Shown: piece by piece, positions 7,636 to 10,963 of the stretch | Numbering within the stretch: position 1 is the first letter of the stretch | Layout: the number at the start of each line of letters is the position of its first letter | DNA from: an uncultured Clostridia bacterium | GTDB taxonomy: Bacteria > Bacillota > Clostridia > UMGS1883 | Direction of reading: 5' to 3' | Length of the DNA stretch: 10,963 nt | Assembly (NCBI GenBank): GCA_947630525.1 | Contig: CANRHW010000035.1 | Location: 1 to 10,963 of the forward strand | Program-made: the position numbers and the translations under genes | The notes under the pieces: generated by a model | Told to the model about the DNA's origin: nothing | Seen by the model: only the letters and a program-made list of their open reading frames with translations | Databases searched by the model: none

Positions 7636-7664
7636 TTGACATTTTAAGGCAAAAGGGGTAAAAT
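7636..7664 (+). promoter_or_regulatory. Sigma-A type promoter for the GH13-rlmD unit
   Basis: TTGACA (7636-7641, perfect consensus) is separated by exactly 17 bases from TAAAAT (7659-7664, five of six matches). A start of transcription near 7671 would give a leader of only about 20 bases. GGGGAGG (7677-7683) then lies 7 bases before the GTG start at 7691. The overlapping TATAAT at 7664-7669 matches the -10 consensus better but would need a 22-base spacer, so it is less likely. I see no operator repeat around it. The rest of the gap (7586-7635) shows no convincing terminator for the preceding gene. Confidence 0.8.
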
Positions 7665-7690
7665 ATAATAAGTGCAGGGGAGGTAAAACC

Positions 7691-9628
7691 GTGAACTTAG
7701 AGCATCAATCAAGAAAGACTATGTACCGCAAGCCCTTTGGCGCCGTGCCCTGCGGGACCGAGCTGCGGCTGCGGCTGGCGGTGGAGTCATACGCCATACC
7801 GGGCAGGGTCGAGTGCATTATCGACAATCGCATCGTGCCGATGTACTATATTTCCGAGGTCAATCACAACCGCCTTTACGAATGCCGGGTCACCATGCCT
7901 GACAAGGAGGGCCTGGTGTGGTATTGTTTCCGCGCCGAGGCTGACGGGGAGACCGCCTATTACGGCAACAACAGCGAGTTTTTGGGCGGGGTCGGCTCCA
8001 TGTATCCCGACAAGCCGCCGGTCATGTTCCAGATAACCGTATATGACCGGGATTTCAAGACCCCACAATGGCTCTGGGACGCGGTCGTTTATCAGATATT
8101 CCCGGATAGGTTCAACCGCGCGGGGGATACCCCTTTCCACGGAATACGGCGCAGCTGGGGCGAACAGCCGTTTTACCGTGCGGAACAGTTCGGCGGGGAA
8201 TATACGGCCGATGACTTTTTCGGCGGCAACCTTGAAGGCATACGCCAAAAGCTGACGTATTTAAAGGAGCTGGGTGTGGGCGCGGTATATCTCAATCCCA
8301 TTTTTAAATCCCAGTCCAACCACCGTTACAATACGGGCGACTATGAGACCATTGACCCGCTGCTTGGCACGAATGAGGAATTTGCCGCCCTGGCAAACGA
8401 GTTTAAGGAAAACGGTATTCGCCTGATACTTGACGGAGTTTTCAGCCATACCGGCGACGACAGCCGTTATTTCAATAAGTGGGGCAACTATGACAGCGTC
8501 GGCGCTTATCAGAGCCAGGACAGCCCGTATTACAACTGGTACGCTTTCCGCAAATGGCCCGACGACTACGAGTCCTGGTGGGGCTTTACGACCCTACCGA
8601 ACACTCATGAGATGCACCCGGATTACCTTAACTATATAATCAAGGACGACAATTCCATTATACGGCGCTGGATAAAGGCCGGGGCTTCGGGCTGGCGTCT
8701 GGATGTGGCCGACGAGCTGCCGGACGAGTTCATAAAGGAGCTGCGCTCCGCCGTCAAGGACCAGGACCCCGAGGCCGCCGTTATCGGCGAGGTCTGGGAG
8801 GATGCCAGCCACAAGGTCAGCTACGGCTGCCAGCGGGAGTTTTTCTGGGGCAAAAGTCTAGACGCAGTAATGAATTACGTTACCCGCGGCGCCGTGCTGG
8901 ATTACCTTGTTTACGGCAACGCGCACCGCTTTATGCGGCGAATAAGCTCCATGGTGGAGAATTATCCCAAGCCCGCTCTTTACACCAGCCTTAACCTTAT
9001 TTCCAGCCATGATGTGCCAAGGGCGCTCACCGTGCTGAGCGGTGCTCCGTCGGTGGACGGTATGAGCCGTGAACGGCAGGCGAATTACGTCCCGTCACAG
9101 CGGGATCGTGAGCTGGCGTTAAAGCGTATGGCGCTGGCGGTGGTGCTCCAGGTGACGCTGCCGGGCGCACCTTGCATATATTACGGAGACGAGGCCGGGG
9201 CCGAGGGCTACACCGACCCCTTTAACCGGGGCTGCTATCCCTGGGGCGGAGAAAATCTGAGCCTTTTGGATTTCCATAAAAGGATAATAAAGCTTTACAA
9301 CGAAAATATTTGCCTGCGTACCGGGTATTTTGAGCCGCTCAACGTCTATGAGGACGTGACCACCTATCTGCGCAGTATGCGCGGAGGCCGGGACGTTTTC
9401 GGCCGCGAGGGCGAGAGCAAGGGCGTTATTGTTGCGGTCAATGCCTCTGCGGAGAAGTCCGTCGGCCTCTCTATGGGGCTGGGGCGTTACCGGGCGGAAA
9501 ATGCCAGCGATATGCTCACCGGCGAAAAGCTTGGTATACACGATTACAAGCTTGACATAGAGCTTGGGCCCCTTAGCTTCCGCCTTATCAGCGTGGATTT
9601 GGGAATGAACGACCCCACAGATATTTGA
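7691..9628 (+). CDS. GH13 alpha-amylase family enzyme, neopullulanase/cyclomaltodextrinase-like
   Basis: This 645-residue glycoside hydrolase starts at GTG 7691 with GGAGG 7 bases upstream. Residues 1-115 form a beta-rich N-terminal domain like those before the barrel in neopullulanases and maltogenic amylases. The (beta/alpha)8 barrel begins at WLWDAVVYQIFPDRF (about 127-141). Conserved regions are visible: LDGVFSHTG (247-255, region I), GWRLDVADE with nucleophile Asp338 (region II), IGEVWED with acid/base Glu367 (region III) and SSHDVPR with Asp441 (region IV). All three catalytic carboxylates are therefore present. PGAPCIYYGDEAG (491-503) leads to the C-terminal beta domain. With no signal peptide it should act in the cytoplasm on imported maltodextrins, cyclodextrins or pullulan fragments, hydrolysing alpha-1,4 and perhaps alpha-1,6 bonds. 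The exact specificity cannot be read. It has its own promoter and is followed 18 bases later by rlmD. Confidence 0.92.
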   Translation: MNLEHQSRKTMYRKPFGAVPCGTELRLRLAVESYAIPGRVECIIDNRIVPMYYISEVNHNRLYECRVTMPDKEGLVWYCFRAEADGETAYYGNNSEFLGGVGSMYPDKPPVMFQITVYDRDFKTPQWLWDAVVYQIFPDRFNRAGDTPFHGIRRSWGEQPFYRAEQFGGEYTADDFFGGNLEGIRQKLTYLKELGVGAVYLNPIFKSQSNHRYNTGDYETIDPLLGTNEEFAALANEFKENGIRLILDGVFSHTGDDSRYFNKWGNYDSVGAYQSQDSPYYNWYAFRKWPDDYESWWGFTTLPNTHEMHPDYLNYIIKDDNSIIRRWIKAGASGWRLDVADELPDEFIKELRSAVKDQDPEAAVIGEVWEDASHKVSYGCQREFFWGKSLDAVMNYVTRGAVLDYLVYGNAHRFMRRISSMVENYPKPALYTSLNLISSHDVPRALTVLSGAPSVDGMSRERQANYVPSQRDRELALKRMALAVVLQVTLPGAPCIYYGDEAGAEGYTDPFNRGCYPWGGENLSLLDFHKRIIKLYNENICLRTGYFEPLNVYEDVTTYLRSMRGGRDVFGREGESKGVIVAVNASAEKSVGLSMGLGRYRAENASDMLTGEKLGIHDYKLDIELGPLSFRLISVDLGMNDPTDI

Positions 9629-9646
9629 ACGAAAGGGCCGATGACC

Positions 9647-10963
9647 ATGAAAAATGACGTTGTTACCGTCGATGTATTGGCCGTGGGCAGCGAGGGAGAG
9701 GGTATAGCCCGACGGGAGGACGGCTATACCTATTTTGTACCCGGTGCGCTTCCGGGCGACAAAGCGGAAATACTGTCTCTTAAGGAAAATAAAAGCTACG
9801 GCTACGGCAAGCTGCTGCGGCTCATCGAGCCGTCGCCGCACCGGGTAGAGCCCGGGTGCGGAGCGTTCGGCAAATGCGGCGGATGCAGCCTGCTTTCGGC
9901 GAATTACGATTTTCAGCTTGAATTGAAGGGCCGGGTGGTCGCCGACGCGGTGCGCCGCATCGGCGGCTTTGACGGCGGCCTTGTTGCCCCCTGCGTGGCG
10001 GGCGAAAGTGAGTTCCGTTACCGCAACAAGGCCCAGTATCCGCTTGTTAAGACGGAAAAGGGCATAGAGTTCGGTTTTTTCGCTCCGCGCAGCCACCGGG
10101 TCGTGCCCTGCGGCGACTGCCGCCTCCAGGCCGTGGAGCTGAACGAGATAGCCTCCGCTGTGACCGCCTGGGCAAACGAAGCCGGACTTTCGGTCTATGA
10201 CGAGACCACCGGCAGGGGCTGCCTGCGCCATATTTATGTACGCTCGGGCCGTGACGAAGCCGTTGCCGCTCTGGTCGCGGCCTATAAGCCAAAGGGGCTT
10301 AACGCTCTGGCGGACAGGCTTTGGAGCCGATTCCCAAAAATGGCCGGACTGGTGCTCAATCTCAACCCCAGGCGAACAAACACTATTCTTGGCCCGGAGC
10401 AGGAGGTTGTGCGGGGCCGGGATTATATAATTGACAGCATAGGCGATATCAAATATAAGGTAAATTACCGCAGCTTTTATCAGGTCAATTCATTCACTAC
10501 AAAAAAGCTTTACGACAAGGTAAAGGAGCTTTGCGCCCTCACCGGGCGGGAGCGGGTTTTTGATCTATACTGCGGGGCGGGGACTATAGGCTTGTATCTC
10601 GCCCGGGACGCCGGCAGCGTGACCGGCATTGAAATAGTGCCCGAGGCTGTGGAAAACGCCCGGGAGAATGCCGCCCTTAACGGTATAACCAACGCGGAAT
10701 TTCACTGCGGCAGGGCCGAGGAGCTCTGCCCCCAAATGGCGGCGGCCGGAGCGAAGGCCGGCGTTGTGGTGCTGGACCCGCCCCGTAAGGGTTGCGAGCC
10801 CGAGCTGCTGCGGGCGGCGGCCGCCCTTGAACCCGAACGCATGGTCTATGTCTCCTGCAACCCGTCCACCATGGCCCGTGACTGCGCCGCCCTCCGTGAA
10901 CTGGGCTATGCCATTGGCGGGGTAACGCCATTTGACCAGTTCCCACATACGGCCCACGTGGAG
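9647..10963 (+). CDS. rlmD: 23S rRNA (uracil-C5)-methyltransferase RlmD/RlmCD family, 3' end cut by window
   Basis: The frame is open from 9647 to the window edge (439 residues). It modifies uridine C5 in 23S rRNA (U1939 in E. coli; U747 and U1939 in the Bacillus-type RlmCD) using S-adenosylmethionine. An N-terminal TRAM-like RNA-binding domain (about 1-60, with VGSEGEGIAR) is followed by the [4Fe-4S] ligands Cys71, Cys77 and Cys80 (C-x5-C-x2-C) and probably Cys155. The SAM-binding loop FDLYCGAGTIG is at 305-315, DPPRKGC at 377-383, and the catalytic nucleophile Cys404 in SCNPSTM. The ending FDQFPHTAHVE is the usual family tail, so only about 10-15 residues should be missing. ATG 9647 is preferred over ATG 9641 because the weak AAAGGG at 9632-9637 is 9 bases upstream of it rather than 3; family members typically begin MKxxD. 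It lies 18 bases after the GH13 stop, so co-transcription is likely. TrmA-type paralogues with other targets cannot be excluded. Confidence 0.9.
   Translation, partial: MKNDVVTVDVLAVGSEGEGIARREDGYTYFVPGALPGDKAEILSLKENKSYGYGKLLRLIEPSPHRVEPGCGAFGKCGGCSLLSANYDFQLELKGRVVADAVRRIGGFDGGLVAPCVAGESEFRYRNKAQYPLVKTEKGIEFGFFAPRSHRVVPCGDCRLQAVELNEIASAVTAWANEAGLSVYDETTGRGCLRHIYVRSGRDEAVAALVAAYKPKGLNALADRLWSRFPKMAGLVLNLNPRRTNTILGPEQEVVRGRDYIIDSIGDIKYKVNYRSFYQVNSFTTKKLYDKVKELCALTGRERVFDLYCGAGTIGLYLARDAGSVTGIEIVPEAVENARENAALNGITNAEFHCGRAEELCPQMAAAGAKAGVVVLDPPRKGCEPELLRAAAALEPERMVYVSCNPSTMARDCAALRELGYAIGGVTPFDQFPHTAHVE

Noticed and set aside
4256..7642. A 1128-codon open frame on the - strand covering the lyase 3' half, the hairpin and the ligase
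   Set aside because: It lies antisense to two well-supported genes. Its translation has no recognisable domain or coherent composition. It is explained by the strong codon bias of the + strand genes, which removes stop codons from one antisense frame. No ribosome binding site supports a start.
9119..10231. A 370-codon open frame on the - strand across the end of the GH13 gene and the start of rlmD
   Set aside because: It overlaps conserved catalytic and Fe-S motifs of two genuine + strand genes and shows no protein family signal.

Overview
The window looks like a chromosomal segment from a Gram-positive gut-type clostridium (Bacillota, perhaps Oscillospiraceae-like). That placement is inference, not identification. 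It rests on strong AGGAGG-type ribosome binding sites, a GTG start, a moderately GC-rich coding style heavy in GCC/GGC/GAC codons, a very large multi-domain secreted polysaccharide-lyase-like protein with MucBP-like modules, and a cytoplasmic GH13 enzyme typical of maltodextrin-using clostridia. All genes lie on the + strand. No tRNA, rRNA, CRISPR array, insertion sequence or prophage gene is visible.

Layout: (1) 1-153, the last 50 residues of a sugar-nucleotidyltransferase-like protein. (2) 227-6139, a secreted heparinase II/III-fold protein of 1970 residues carrying DNRLRE-like, carbohydrate-binding-like, MucBP-like, Ig-like and concanavalin-like modules, with no recognisable wall anchor. 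(3) 6155-6307, an acidic 50-residue protein with an excellent ribosome binding site, 15 bases behind the lyase. It is too short for ordinary gene callers. (4) 6320-6350, a perfect 14-bp hairpin. (5) 6374-7585, a stand-alone glutamate-cysteine-ligase-family (GCS2) enzyme. (6) 7636-7664, a near-consensus sigma-A promoter. (7) 7691-9628, a GH13 neopullulanase/cyclomaltodextrinase-like enzyme. (8) 9647 to the window end, a 23S rRNA uridine C5-methyltransferase of the RlmD/RlmCD family, cut by the edge.

The transcription units suggested by spacing are: lyase plus small protein, ended or trimmed at the hairpin; the GCS2 gene, alone or by readthrough; and GH13 plus rlmD from the promoter at 7636. 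The lyase would act outside the cell on an acidic polysaccharide, while the GH13 enzyme lacks a signal peptide and would process imported alpha-glucans. No direct pathway links them.

The points most worth a second look are the small protein and its resemblance to the extreme C-terminus of the lyase, the apparently permuted DNRLRE-like region near the lyase N-terminus, and the orphan GCS2 ligase. I did not find a clearly new multi-gene system.
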